A stretch of 64,000 nt of DNA from Deltaproteobacteria bacterium (GTDB taxonomy: Bacteria > Desulfobacterota > Desulfuromonadia > Geobacterales > Geobacteraceae), in contig JAJZUC010000008.1 in the NCBI GenBank assembly GCA_021847245.1, forward strand, positions 1 to 64,000, in the 5' to 3' direction. The notes beneath the pieces are model-generated. The model searched no databases. It saw only the letters and a list, made by a program, of their open reading frames with translations, and had not been told where the DNA came from. Shown here one piece after another: positions 1 to 9,869 of this stretch; position 1 is the first letter of the stretch; every line of letters starts with the position of its first letter. Made by a program: the position numbers and the translations under genes.

Positions 1-101
1 CCCGATAGCTTCATACCCGGCCGTTACCAGCCACGCATGTATCGGTAGGTTACTGTTGATGGGACAACAGGTTTTCTCTTGTTGCCAAGGAAAACAATCA
101 T

Positions 102-3029
102 TTATGCGACTTCAAGTCGCACCTCCAGGGTATAGGCGAGCTGAGCCTCCTGGATCGGCGAAGAGGTGAGATACCAGTATCGGCAGGGACGGACTTCCCC
201 GTAAGTCATGCGGTGTATGTCGGCGGTGTTTACGCGCCGGATTCTCCCTTCCCCCTGTTCGGCCAACCTGGTGTTGTCGGAGTAGTCGTACCAGCAGAGG
301 TTGTTGAACTGGCTGAGGTTGAGTCCGGTCGCTACCCGGTGATATGAGGCGATGACGACTTGGGCGGTGGTCTTTTCGAACCACGCCGTCAGTCTTTCGG
401 GAGCTACCGAGTCGGGAAGAACGTCGATAGACACACCGGGAACGCTGTCGGCGATGATCCGCCTGAGCGGCCCGCGCATGTCGATCTTCTGCGTGTTCCC
501 GGTGTAGACCAGGAGCCGTTCTCCCCATGTCTCGACCAGACGGACGATGTTGACCAGCTCGCTTTCCTTATCGAGCAGTTCATCGACCGGCCGTCGCAAC
601 AATGTGCCGAGGAGTTCGCCACGCAGGCGGATTTCGTCGTCCGCGTGCCTGAAGGTGTCGGACACCCGCAGGAAGGCGGCCGTTCTTACGCTTGCGACCG
701 GTATTCTGTCCTCGATCGGCAGTTCCGCATTGTCTATGATCTTGTCGATGGTCCTCATGCACTCTTCCACTTCCGCATGAGGGGCGCATTTGATGACTTC
801 CCGTTCGACGGGGGGTAGGTCGTCGAAATCCTCCGAGTCCACGTTCACGAAGTTCGGCAGGGTGTAGACCAGGGCAGCCGGCGAGATCCCCGCCGTGTCG
901 TAGGTCTGCACCTTTTCCGAATCACGGTGGCGGTTTCTCTCGTCGCTTTTCCTGACCTCCTTATAGGCGCCGAACCGCGCCTGGAAGTCGGTGGCGGACT
1001 TCATATCCCATCCCGCCTCCCGCATCTGCACCGGATTTACCCCCCAGAGCAGGTTGTAGAGGCTCTTCGCCATGCCGTTCGTGACGGTCGCGGTGAGACA
1101 GAGAACCCGTCTGGCGGAGGCCGCCAGGCGGATGAACGCCGTCCCCTGATTGCTCATCAGGTTTGCCGCGTTGTGTGCCTCGTCGAATATGGCGAGGTCG
1201 AAGGGTATCCGCTTGAGGAAGCGGATGTAGGGAAGCTGTTTGTTGTGTGATTTCACCTCCGTTGACGCGCCGTTCCTCTCGATGTCGGCGATCCACTGCC
1301 GGTAGCGAAGGCGCGGCCGTTTGTTCTCCGGCACGTATGTGTAGAGGACGTCGCCGCAGACGGGGCAGTGTTCCTTGCTCCCCCTGCTGATCCTCTTCAC
1401 CTCGGCCGAGCAACTGAGGCAGGCGTCGGTATATTTGATCCCTTCTTTCGTTTTCACCCGGGCGAGCTTCGTGACGGGCACGAAGTCCGGGTGCATGCGG
1501 AGACGGGTGTAGGCGATGAGATAGAGACCCTTCGGCCTGGAGCGGGCGAGTTCCCGCAACCGTTGCCAGGAGTCGATCACGTGGACGGCGAAGCCCTCGT
1601 TTTCGTACTCCTTCACCATCTGGGGGACGAGCTGCGGTTCCGTCACCATGATCGATCTCTTGGCGCCGGCGAGATACTTTACCGCCTTCGACATCCAGGT
1701 TTTCCCCGTTCCGGTGTTGGCCCGGATGCCGATCCCCTTCCTCCCTGAAGCAAACGCCTTCATGACCGCCTTTACAGCCTCCCGCTGGGGGGCCTTCAGG
1801 CCGATCTCCTTCAGTTCGGACGCGAGATATTCCTCGTCCCGGCCGATCTCGTGAAGGGGTTTGTAGATGGTGGTGAGCTTCTTGAGGAGGATGGTGGACA
1901 GCTGGGAATTGAGCTCCACGTAGTCTAAGCCGAGTTCCCGGGCGGCTTTCACCTCGCCCGTCCTGTCCATGAGGAAGGTCTCTACGGTCGGTTTGTGGAT
2001 GACAGTCGTCGTCTTGGTGCCGTTGTCGTCGTAATCCTCGAACGTCTCCGGCTTTTCGACGAGCATGTACTTGGCCAGGTAGTGGACGCCGTTTATGGCG
2101 ACGCTCTCGATCTGGCTGTTCATGGCGGCAAGCTGGACGGCATGGGCCGTTCTGAGGGTGGATACGGGCTGAATGCTGGTGTCGTAGCTGGCCGGATACT
2201 CCTTGTCCAGCATCACCGTTATCGCCTTGTCCAGCCTCTCTTCGCACTCCAGGTAGAACCCTGAAAGGTCCCGGCACTGGAGCATGGGCCTGGTCTTGAT
2301 CCCGCCTGCCTCGACCTCGATGAGGATCGGATTTTCGGCCTGGGTCAGGATCAGGTCCTCCCCGGTGTTGTCCAGGTTGTCGTAGTTGTGATAGTAGGGT
2401 GACCGGTAAGAGGTCGTTTCGTTGCTGACATTCTTCCGCAGGAATATGACCAGCTGCCTGAAAGCCCCGTATTCCTCCGATCTGTACGCATACCGGTAGG
2501 TGAAGCTTCCCCGCAGGAGTTCGATCATCTTCCCCTTGAGCTCGTATTCCGGGATGATCAGGACCATGACCCCCCGCTTGGAAACCATGGGGGCGGCCTT
2601 TTCGACCCAGGAGACGAGCTCTCCGCCGTTCCTGTTGTAAGGCGGATTCAGGAGGAGAATGTCGAACGACCCGGTGTTGGTGGTGTCGAAGAACGACGTG
2701 TTGAGTTTCTGATCGGTGCCGCGGATTTTCCTGAAGCGCTCCGCGTCCAGTTCCACCGCGAAAGAGGCGACGGCCGTGTTCTTGGCGCTCGATCCGGTGG
2801 CGGCCTGTTTGGCATGGCGGACCATGCTCGACAGGAAAGCCCCTTCACCGGCGCACGGGTCGAAGATGGTGACCATCTTCTCGTGGACGCTCGTCCGGTC
2901 CCAGCCGAAACTTATGCTGACGACCTTTCTGACCAGCTCCACGTCGCGCGGGAAGGTGGGATAGAACCCCTTCGCCAGCTCGTTTCCCTTTGTGCGGGAG
3001 TGGTTGTTGATTTTTTCAGTGAATTCCAT
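102..3029 (-). CDS. N6-adenine methyltransferase fused to SF2 helicase (DUF6094-like)
   Basis: NPPY methylase motif near N-terminus (DILLLNPPYNR), Walker A (RANTGTGKTW), DEAH box (AIFDEAH), C-terminal GEGRIRR helicase-like motif. Start placed at MEFTEKINN with an upstream RBS (GAGGAG). Confidence 0.8.
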   Translation of the reverse strand: MEFTEKINNHSRTKGNELAKGFYPTFPRDVELVRKVVSISFGWDRTSVHEKMVTIFDPCAGEGAFLSSMVRHAKQAATGSSAKNTAVASFAVELDAERFRKIRGTDQKLNTSFFDTTNTGSFDILLLNPPYNRNGGELVSWVEKAAPMVSKRGVMVLIIPEYELKGKMIELLRGSFTYRYAYRSEEYGAFRQLVIFLRKNVSNETTSYRSPYYHNYDNLDNTGEDLILTQAENPILIEVEAGGIKTRPMLQCRDLSGFYLECEERLDKAITVMLDKEYPASYDTSIQPVSTLRTAHAVQLAAMNSQIESVAINGVHYLAKYMLVEKPETFEDYDDNGTKTTTVIHKPTVETFLMDRTGEVKAARELGLDYVELNSQLSTILLKKLTTIYKPLHEIGRDEEYLASELKEIGLKAPQREAVKAVMKAFASGRKGIGIRANTGTGKTWMSKAVKYLAGAKRSIMVTEPQLVPQMVKEYENEGFAVHVIDSWQRLRELARSRPKGLYLIAYTRLRMHPDFVPVTKLARVKTKEGIKYTDACLSCSAEVKRISRGSKEHCPVCGDVLYTYVPENKRPRLRYRQWIADIERNGASTEVKSHNKQLPYIRFLKRIPFDLAIFDEAHNAANLMSNQGTAFIRLAASARRVLCLTATVTNGMAKSLYNLLWGVNPVQMREAGWDMKSATDFQARFGAYKEVRKSDERNRHRDSEKVQTYDTAGISPAALVYTLPNFVNVDSEDFDDLPPVEREVIKCAPHAEVEECMRTIDKIIDNAELPIEDRIPVASVRTAAFLRVSDTFRHADDEIRLRGELLGTLLRRPVDELLDKESELVNIVRLVETWGERLLVYTGNTQKIDMRGPLRRIIADSVPGVSIDVLPDSVAPERLTAWFEKTTAQVVIASYHRVATGLNLSQFNNLCWYDYSDNTRLAEQGEGRIRRVNTADIHRMTYGEVRPCRYWYLTSSPIQEAQLAYTLEVRLEVA

Positions 3030-3116
3030 GTCCGCTCCTCGTGAAAGGGGAGGCGGCATGGCTATCCCTTTGCGGGGAGGTGACCATGCCACCTACCCCT
3101 TCCGGGATAGATTGTG

Positions 3117-3665
3117 CTACTGCCGAGTTTGTTCCTGTTTCACCTCGACCGAGATGCATGATGCAGGCTCGGGGAAGGCGAACCCGCCGTATCTGATTCG
3201 GTTCCTCACTTCATCGGGAACGTTCTCGATATGGCGGTAGCATTTCTTCGTGCCGATGAGCGGTGTCAGTTCCTCTGCCATGTCGAACAGAGGGAGATAC
3301 CAGTCCCGATGCACGAACTGCTGCTGATCCAGGATGCGGGAGTAGATGCCGAAGCATTCCTCCCGGCTGTTGCCGACGATGAGGCGGCGCTGCCGGCCGG
3401 GAAGGATGTACAGTCCCGAGTAGCCGTTATCGATCTTGCCGATAAGGCTCACGGTACCTCCCACAGCCACGCGGTCTCTTTTCCTGCCGGGGATTTCCAA
3501 CACGGGCGCCTCCCGGTCGTGGAGGATCTGGGCGAAGGCCCTGACCTCCTGGGAGGGGCCGTAGGCGGACAGCAGAACGACGAGTTTGTCGTCTTCCAGG
3601 ATCAGGTTGCTGCAGAAAATGGTGGCCGAAGCACGCTGGCCAATGAGTGAAATGGTGGGTTGCAT
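3117..3665 (-). CDS. hypothetical protein
   Basis: ORF in an operon-like run; start placed at MQPTISLIG after GGGAGG. Confidence 0.6.
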   Translation of the reverse strand: MQPTISLIGQRASATIFCSNLILEDDKLVVLLSAYGPSQEVRAFAQILHDREAPVLEIPGRKRDRVAVGGTVSLIGKIDNGYSGLYILPGRQRRLIVGNSREECFGIYSRILDQQQFVHRDWYLPLFDMAEELTPLIGTKKCYRHIENVPDEVRNRIRYGGFAFPEPASCISVEVKQEQTRQ

Positions 3666-3697
3666 GGTTTCCTCCCGTTCATGGGTCCGGATCGCGG

Positions 3698-4804
3698 TCA
3701 GGCCGCCATCTTGATGACCCACGCCTTGTAGGAGGAACTCCACTTGAAGCCTTTCGTCTTCAGGAACTCCTTGGAGGCGGAGTCTTGATACGACGGAGTG
3801 GCGTAGACCTCTTTGTTGGTTTCGTCCAGTTTGAAGGGGATGCGGCGTGCTGCCAGGATGGCCGTGATGTCGGTAACCGTGCCCGGTGTCCCGTCGCTCT
3901 TCTTCGTTTTCGCTTCCAGGGCCTTGAGTGCGGCGGTCATCCGTTCGGCGGGAATATCCTCGAGTCTGTTCACTCCCAGATAGGCGAGGAACTTGTCCCG
4001 GTCGGCTCCCACTTCACTGATTTTCGCCTCCAGTTCCATCACCTGATCCTGCGTGATAGACTTCGGCCCCGAAGGTTGCTGTTCCTGGGTAGTACCGGCA
4101 TGATTCTGCGCCGACTCTCCCGATTCCAGCCAGGCGCGGATGGAGCTTCCGTGTTCCTCCGTCAACTTCCCGTGGAAACCGTCGAAAATCTCTGTCCGGT
4201 CCTTGCTGGTGGTGGCGATGTGCCGTTCCTGGTCAACATCGAAGACCAGTGTAAATTCAAAGTCCATACCTTCTCTTTGAATGGGCGCCATACCGACCTT
4301 TTTCGGGACTTTCTTGCCTCTCTCGTCATCGACAAGGACGTACTCGGTCTTGCTGCGCATCGTGGCGATAACATGCATCTGCGACTGCAGCATGGCATCG
4401 ACGAGGGAGTTGTGCTTGGGGGTCGCTTCACGCCACCCGGCAAACTTGTTCCCTTTCGCCGATTCGGTCCTCGAGTCAACGAACTCCAGGATACCGCCGG
4501 TCCCTGCCCATGCATGGGAGAGAGAGTCGATGATGATGAGGTCGTAACCCAGCTTTTCCGCCTCCCTGATGCCGCTTATGTACTTCTCGACGGTGAAGGG
4601 GGGCTTGATGACGGCGACGTGGTAGTCGCCCAGGTGGGCGTAGAGTGAAGCGCTTTCGTTCTCCGTATCGAGTACCGCGATTTTTCCGGTGGGGCCGACG
4701 ATCCCGAATGCCAGCTTGAGGGCCGACATGGTTTTGCCGGAGCCCGCCGGGCCGCAGATGCCGATACGTGCTTTCGCTCTCTTTCTGACTGCTTTCTGGA
4801 ACAT
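3698..4804 (-). CDS. AAA/RecA-like ATPase (phage-type nucleotide-binding protein)
   Basis: Walker A GPAGSGKT, Walker B-like LIIIDSLSHAW; RBS AAAGGAG before MFQKAV. Confidence 0.8.
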   Translation of the reverse strand: MFQKAVRKRAKARIGICGPAGSGKTMSALKLAFGIVGPTGKIAVLDTENESASLYAHLGDYHVAVIKPPFTVEKYISGIREAEKLGYDLIIIDSLSHAWAGTGGILEFVDSRTESAKGNKFAGWREATPKHNSLVDAMLQSQMHVIATMRSKTEYVLVDDERGKKVPKKVGMAPIQREGMDFEFTLVFDVDQERHIATTSKDRTEIFDGFHGKLTEEHGSSIRAWLESGESAQNHAGTTQEQQPSGPKSITQDQVMELEAKISEVGADRDKFLAYLGVNRLEDIPAERMTAALKALEAKTKKSDGTPGTVTDITAILAARRIPFKLDETNKEVYATPSYQDSASKEFLKTKGFKWSSSYKAWVIKMAA

Positions 4805-4922
4805 GATCTCGATCTCCTTTCTGTGGATTGTACCCGGACAGAGGAGACGGACCACCCCGCAGGGGTCTGTGTCTCCCCTGTCGGGCTTGTGTTTGGTTTC
4901 GGTCGTTACGGATGGTCAGGGC

Positions 4923-5330
4923 TCAGAAGGGAATTTCGTCTCCTCCGGAAGGCGGCTGGTAGAAGCTGTCCGGTTCCGGGTCGCCTTCGCGTCCGGTTTC
5001 TTTCCTCGACAGCATCTGCATCTTCTCACCGACGATCTCCGTGGTGTAACGGTCCTTGCCTTCCTTGTCCTGCCATTTCCTGGTCTGGAGACGGCCCTCG
5101 ATGTACACCGTCTTGCCCTTTGACAGGTATTCGCCGGCAATTTCAGCCAGACGCCCCCACAGGGTTAGATTGTGCCACTCGGTCCGCTCCTCGGATTCTC
5201 CTGCCTTGTTCTTGAAACGTTCCGACGTCGCCAGAGAGAAACTTGCGACCGCCGTTCCGGATGCCGTGTACCTGACTTCCGGATCCTTGCCCAGATTCCC
5301 TATCAAGAGAACCTTGTTCAAACTTGCCAT
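4923..5330 (-). CDS. ssb: single-stranded DNA-binding protein
   Basis: [37 protein letters not shown]...[12 protein letters not shown]...acidic tail DEIPF. Confidence 0.95.
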   Translation of the reverse strand: MASLNKVLLIGNLGKDPEVRYTASGTAVASFSLATSERFKNKAGESEERTEWHNLTLWGRLAEIAGEYLSKGKTVYIEGRLQTRKWQDKEGKDRYTTEIVGEKMQMLSRKETGREGDPEPDSFYQPPSGGDEIPF

Positions 5331-5802
5331 GACTGCCTCCTTGCTGGTTTCCCGAACGAGAAGACGGTCACCGATCCCGCGCGGGGAGAGGTTTGGTCTC
5401 CCTGTCGGGACAGGTTGAATTCCCGCCGCTTCCAAGGCTTGTCGCGGGTTTTGGGTACAAAAAAACCCGTTCCGGCACGATGTCCGAAACAGGTCTTTGC
5501 GGGGTTATTATATGAAAAAAGGCACTGTCCGGTTCTGGACGCACCTCTATCGTCGCTGTTTAAAGTCGCCTTTGCCCAAGGTCGACTACCTGGTGCTCGT
5601 CGAGCACGCTGATCTCACCAGGAAAGGGGCGAAAAGCGCGCCTTGTCTTTCCCTGCGTTGCATCCCTGCCGGGGCGTTCAGATCAGGGGCTATCCCTGAA
5701 ATTTGTTCCGGGGTGCGTAACCCAAGCGGAATCTCTTCGTGGAAGAGTGTAAAAATACGAAAATCTTCTGCCACCTTCGTGATGAGGGGTCAAGCCGGCT
5801 TC

Positions 5803-6066
5803 CTACGCGAAGGGGTTCTTCACCGTATCAGGCTGTTCCACCTCGGCCTTGTCGGGCAATTCCTCGCCCGTCATGGCCGCGACCACCGAATCGACTATCT
5901 CCTTCAGCTTGGCCGCCTTCTCCAGACCTTCCTTGTCCCGGGTGATGTCGAGGCTACCGTACAGCGACACCCGGTCCAGGCGGTTCTCGATGGTAAGGCC
6001 GTTGATCTGGAGGCACTCCGATTCGTTCTTAAACGGTGCGATGCTGAGATCCTTTTTCCTGCTCAC
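5803..6066 (-). CDS. hypothetical protein
   Basis: 87-aa ORF overlapping the start of its neighbour in an operon-like arrangement. Confidence 0.5.
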   Translation of the reverse strand: MSRKKDLSIAPFKNESECLQINGLTIENRLDRVSLYGSLDITRDKEGLEKAAKLKEIVDSVVAAMTGEELPDKAEVEQPDTVKNPFA

Positions 6067-6875
6067 CTGTAAGTCCTCCCGTGCCTCTTTCCGCCTCCCC
6101 TGCGCTCCTTCGGTTTGGGAAGCGGCATGATCTCCCTCTTGACGGCCGGCGACATGGAGGGGAAGAAATCGATCCCAGCCATCTGCTCGAGTTCGGCCAC
6201 CGATATGTAGCGCAGATCCGCCTCGGCAGTATTGTTGACCAGGTAGACCCCGGCAGCGTTGCGCTTCGGGCTGTACACGATCTTGTAGATGTGGGTCGGC
6301 ACCAGGACCCGGCGCTTGAGAGCCTTGACGTCGTTGCCGACGAACAGGGGTCCGGTGATGACGTACAGGTTTCCTTCCCGCCTCGCCAGGGTCCTGACCG
6401 CGCTCTCTATCCCGCTCCAGATTCCCCTGTTGTTGGTGCCGTCCTGGGGGACGATGTTGGCGAGGCTGAAGCTCTCATGCTGCGCCTGATCGGTGGACAT
6501 GTCGGCGTTGGGAGACATGTGCCCCCTGTCAAAGCCGCTGCGCGCGTAGTCTGATAGTTCCGCCCGGTCCGACTCCGGCAGCCGCTCTTCGGCGTGGAAC
6601 GTGTCCTTGCGGACCATCCCCCTGGCGGCATCAAGCCTGGACCTGGTGAGATGCTCGGCGGACCAGAGCGGGGTGCGCGTCAGGCCGGAATGGATCACGC
6701 CGAACTCATCGTAGCAGAGTTCCTGGGTCTTTGCCTGCATCTTGGCGTTGATGATGTCCGGCGCCTCGCCTCCGGCGTAATGCTCCCCGCAGGAGGATTT
6801 CATCGCGAAGGACGGAGCGGTGAAAAGCGCCAGGATGAGGGCGGTCACGAGCGTGATCGAAAACCTGCTCTTCAT
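6063..6875 (-). CDS. secreted DNA/RNA non-specific endonuclease (NUC1 type)
   Basis: Signal peptide-like N-terminus ([16 protein letters not shown]) and DRGHMSP catalytic motif with downstream Asn-rich segment ([10 protein letters not shown]). Confidence 0.85.
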   Translation of the reverse strand: MKSRFSITLVTALILALFTAPSFAMKSSCGEHYAGGEAPDIINAKMQAKTQELCYDEFGVIHSGLTRTPLWSAEHLTRSRLDAARGMVRKDTFHAEERLPESDRAELSDYARSGFDRGHMSPNADMSTDQAQHESFSLANIVPQDGTNNRGIWSGIESAVRTLARREGNLYVITGPLFVGNDVKALKRRVLVPTHIYKIVYSPKRNAAGVYLVNNTAEADLRYISVAELEQMAGIDFFPSMSPAVKREIMPLPKPKERRGGGKRHGRTYR

Positions 6876-6910
6876 GGGTTCTCCTGTCGATTCTAATGGG
6901 TATCCGGATT

Positions 6911-7195
6911 TCATGATGTATGGTCGCTCAGAGCGGTACCTGTCACATGATCTGCCTGCAATCTGCGCATAAAATCTTCGGGGGCAATACCATTCCTGCG
7001 CAGGTGTAGAATCAAAGAGACTTCTCCTCGGCTGTATCCCTCGGCATGATAGATCGTGTGATCATTCGGGCAGTAGTATAGAGAGTCAAGCCAGTCTGTA
7101 ACAGCTAATCGATCTTGCCCAGGTATCTGTTCAGGGTTCTCTCTCAACATCGTGCTTAACAAGTTGATCACCTTTGGAACAGCTCCTTCACGCAT
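6911..7195 (-). CDS. hypothetical protein
   Basis: 94-aa ORF overlapping the 7188-7508 ORF. Confidence 0.45.
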   Translation of the reverse strand: MREGAVPKVINLLSTMLRENPEQIPGQDRLAVTDWLDSLYYCPNDHTIYHAEGYSRGEVSLILHLRRNGIAPEDFMRRLQADHVTGTALSDHTS

Positions 7196-7508
7196 GCGAT
7201 CCCCTGCTGCTAATCTTCATGAATGCTTCCATTACAAGCGGCCTGATCAAAGCATTCCGTTCCTGTAGAGAGAGCAATTTATCCACCTTCGACACAATAT
7301 CCAGACCCTGAAGGAATGTATTTTTTGCTTCCCGAAAGACCGGATCAGTTTGATACCAATGAGCTACATAACGCTCGAAGAGTTGTGTCGCTGCGAGATC
7401 TTCATCATCCGTAAGCCCCTCATTGTCGTTCTTTGATTGAAGACGACGAAACTCTTGATCGTCTTCCTCAGTCCAGGTCACTTTGCTAGCGGGATTATTC
7501 GCTGGCAT
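7188..7508 (-). CDS. hypothetical protein
   Basis: ORF starting MPANNPASKV; overlaps both neighbours, suggesting translational coupling. Confidence 0.45.
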   Translation of the reverse strand: MPANNPASKVTWTEEDDQEFRRLQSKNDNEGLTDDEDLAATQLFERYVAHWYQTDPVFREAKNTFLQGLDIVSKVDKLLSLQERNALIRPLVMEAFMKISSRGSHA

Positions 7509-7719
7509 CGTCCACCTCGTATTTTGCTTTGAGAGACGCCACAAACTGCTGCCACGCATACCCGATTATCCAACCGGCCGTCATCCACAGGAACAGATGG
7601 ATGACCCATGTAACACGGACAGGATGGAGTGGTTCCGGTTGGACTCTGCTGACGACATCGAAGGTAACCCCGATTGATGTCACCATGATAGCGATTATAA
7701 AAAGAATGACTCGTTTCAA
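7495..7719 (-). CDS. small membrane protein, two predicted TM segments
   Basis: 74 aa, hydrophobic segments VILFIIAIMVTSIGVTF and WVIHLFLWMTAGWIIGYAW. Confidence 0.5.
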   Translation of the reverse strand: MKRVILFIIAIMVTSIGVTFDVVSRVQPEPLHPVRVTWVIHLFLWMTAGWIIGYAWQQFVASLKAKYEVDDASE

Positions 7720-7827
7720 GAATCTCCGTCAGGCCCTGTTTCAATCATGAAATACGGATACCCAATAAAATGAAACGGCGCACATCATACCATCTTACGG
7801 GGGACAAGTGAAGATCTCCCCGACCTT

Positions 7828-8322
7828 TCAGGCCGACGCCGGCAGCTCAATGCCCTCTTGTACCGAGATGGCCGAGCCGGTCACGCCGGCACCCTTTTTC
7901 TCCGCACCGGCCTTCTTTCCCGGTTGCGCCTCGTCGGCATCCTGGTCGTTTTTGGCCAGCGGGTCGTCAAACCCGCGGGGCGGAATGTATCTGTCTCCAA
8001 GCAGCCTACTTATTTGCGCATTGAGGAGATTGATGTCTCCCTTGATTTTGTCGGACTTCTCAATGATCTCCGCCACTACGGCGAAACTGAGTTTCCTGCT
8101 CCTTCCTGCCTGCAATCTCAGCTTGTGGAGCATGATGTCGTGGGAGTTGAGAAGACCGATGAAATCGAACTGGTCGTAGGTCCGCCGGCTGATGAACGCC
8201 AGGTCGCTACGTTCCGACTTCTTGTGCCGCTCTTCGCGCCATTCCTCAGGGGTAGGGCGGGGTTTCCTCTGTTCCTTTTCGCCGCTTTCGTGTTTCTCTT
8301 GCCCTTTGGTAGACTTGCTCAT
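7828..8322 (-). CDS. hypothetical charged protein
   Basis: 164-aa ORF immediately after TraH in the same operon. Confidence 0.55.
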   Translation of the reverse strand: MSKSTKGQEKHESGEKEQRKPRPTPEEWREERHKKSERSDLAFISRRTYDQFDFIGLLNSHDIMLHKLRLQAGRSRKLSFAVVAEIIEKSDKIKGDINLLNAQISRLLGDRYIPPRGFDDPLAKNDQDADEAQPGKKAGAEKKGAGVTGSAISVQEGIELPASA

Positions 8323-8344
8323 GATTTTCTCTCCTTGAGTGTGG

Positions 8345-9850
8345 TTAGGATTTCCCCAGTGCCCGCCGGGCTACACCCGTCCCGAAGCGCCCCGAGAGTT
8401 CCGCGAATACCGTATCGTCGAATCGTTTCATGTTGAGGACGAGCATTTCCACCGAGTTCACCTCGGTTGCCGCGTTGGCGTAGCTTTGGTGGGCTTCCTG
8501 CAGTAGATGCAGGGTTTTCTCCTCGAGGGTCTGGAGATGCTGGAGCCCTTCACCCAGCAGGGCGATCTGGCATGTCTCGGGGGAGGCTCCCGCCTTGCTC
8601 GTCTGTTGGCTCGACATGATGTTCTTGGCGCTTTCGCTGAGCTGCACCGCCCGGTTGAAGAGGTCGAGGAGCATGTAATAACCGAAGGCCCTGGCGGTGA
8701 CCTCCGAGAGCTTGCCGATGACCTCTCCCTCGGTGTTGGTGGCCGTCGCGTTCTTCAGGATCAGGCCGACCGAGAGGGGGGTGCTCTTCAGGAACGTCTC
8801 TTCGTCGGCGGAAAGAGGCTGCCTTGCCTTGAGCTTGCCGGCGATGGCCTGCATCTGGCCGTTCACGTAGGTCAACAGGTTCTTGTTGGCGTCTGTGATG
8901 TCAGCGCACGCCCCGCCACTGGCCCTCCGTTGAGCAGTGCCGTCGATGAAGGAGCTGAAGCTCTCATTCTTGTCGCAGGGGGGGATGTACTGGGCACGGT
9001 AGGTAGTCCCCGAAGTGGCCGGACTCTGGACCACGACGTCGCCGATGAAGCCCCTGATGAGCTGCACGTAATCGCTGCTCATCCCCCTCTTCGCAGCCAG
9101 GTTCTCCAGGACCGACCCGTCACCGAAAACGGTCCTCACCTCGTCGGGACAGCCCGCCGTGGCGCTGGCTGCCGAAGTCTGGATGGTGCCGGGAGCCATG
9201 GGCTTTGTTCCGCTGGCGGACTTGAGCTCGCTATCGAACAGCTTGCTCACGTCATGGGCCAGGTCTTTCGCCCCGCTGGAAACCAGGAAATCGGTCTGGG
9301 CCGACTTCATCTCCGCCTTCAGGCTGTCGGACATGATGGAGGAGAATGGGCTCGAAGCCGTCGCCACCAGGGCCTTGGCCGCCTTGCAGTCGTTGAGTTG
9401 GAGCGAGTTCAGCCGGTCGGTGATCGCCTCCAGCGTCTTGATGGTGTCCGCCACCTGGGGAGCCAGGGTCTTCAGGGCAATGTCGAAGGCAGCCGCAGGC
9501 GCCGCGGAAAGGATGTTCTGCAGCTTCTGGACGAGATAATCGACGTTCATGAAGGAGAATCCCCCCAGGAAGGCATCGATGCCGCCGCACCCCGACTTGA
9601 GCTGCGGGAGCGACGCGGTGACCAGGTAATCGTTGGAATTGGCCCAGCGGGCAGAGAATCCGCCGCCTGTGTAGTAGCCACGTTTCGCCCCCTCGTAGTA
9701 GCTGGGGGAAGTGCTGCTCTTCTGCTTTATCCAGTCGTCCACCCAGCCCGATCCTGGCGCGGGGCCGGGGAAGGCGGCGAGAGACACGGCCACTGCCGCC
9801 GCGATCAGCTTGGTTCCCTTGCGACGCATCATGGGTTCAGCCCCTTTCAT
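8345..9850 (-). CDS. traH: conjugal pilus assembly protein TraH-like
   Basis: Signal peptide, GSGWVDDW..YYEGAKRGYYTGGGFSARW, CGGIDAFLGGFSFMN; TraH-family pattern next to TraF. Confidence 0.8.
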   Translation of the reverse strand: MKGAEPMMRRKGTKLIAAAVAVSLAAFPGPAPGSGWVDDWIKQKSSTSPSYYEGAKRGYYTGGGFSARWANSNDYLVTASLPQLKSGCGGIDAFLGGFSFMNVDYLVQKLQNILSAAPAAAFDIALKTLAPQVADTIKTLEAITDRLNSLQLNDCKAAKALVATASSPFSSIMSDSLKAEMKSAQTDFLVSSGAKDLAHDVSKLFDSELKSASGTKPMAPGTIQTSAASATAGCPDEVRTVFGDGSVLENLAAKRGMSSDYVQLIRGFIGDVVVQSPATSGTTYRAQYIPPCDKNESFSSFIDGTAQRRASGGACADITDANKNLLTYVNGQMQAIAGKLKARQPLSADEETFLKSTPLSVGLILKNATATNTEGEVIGKLSEVTARAFGYYMLLDLFNRAVQLSESAKNIMSSQQTSKAGASPETCQIALLGEGLQHLQTLEEKTLHLLQEAHQSYANAATEVNSVEMLVLNMKRFDDTVFAELSGRFGTGVARRALGKS

Positions 9851-9869
9851 CCGGTTGTTGAAATGTACA

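Noticed and set aside
961-2277. 438-aa minus-strand ORF
   Set aside because: Shadow frame of the methyltransferase-helicase gene; arginine/glycine-rich composition typical of high-GC out-of-frame translation.
5497-6072. 191-aa plus-strand ORF
   Set aside because: Antisense to operon genes and composition atypical; not supported as coding.
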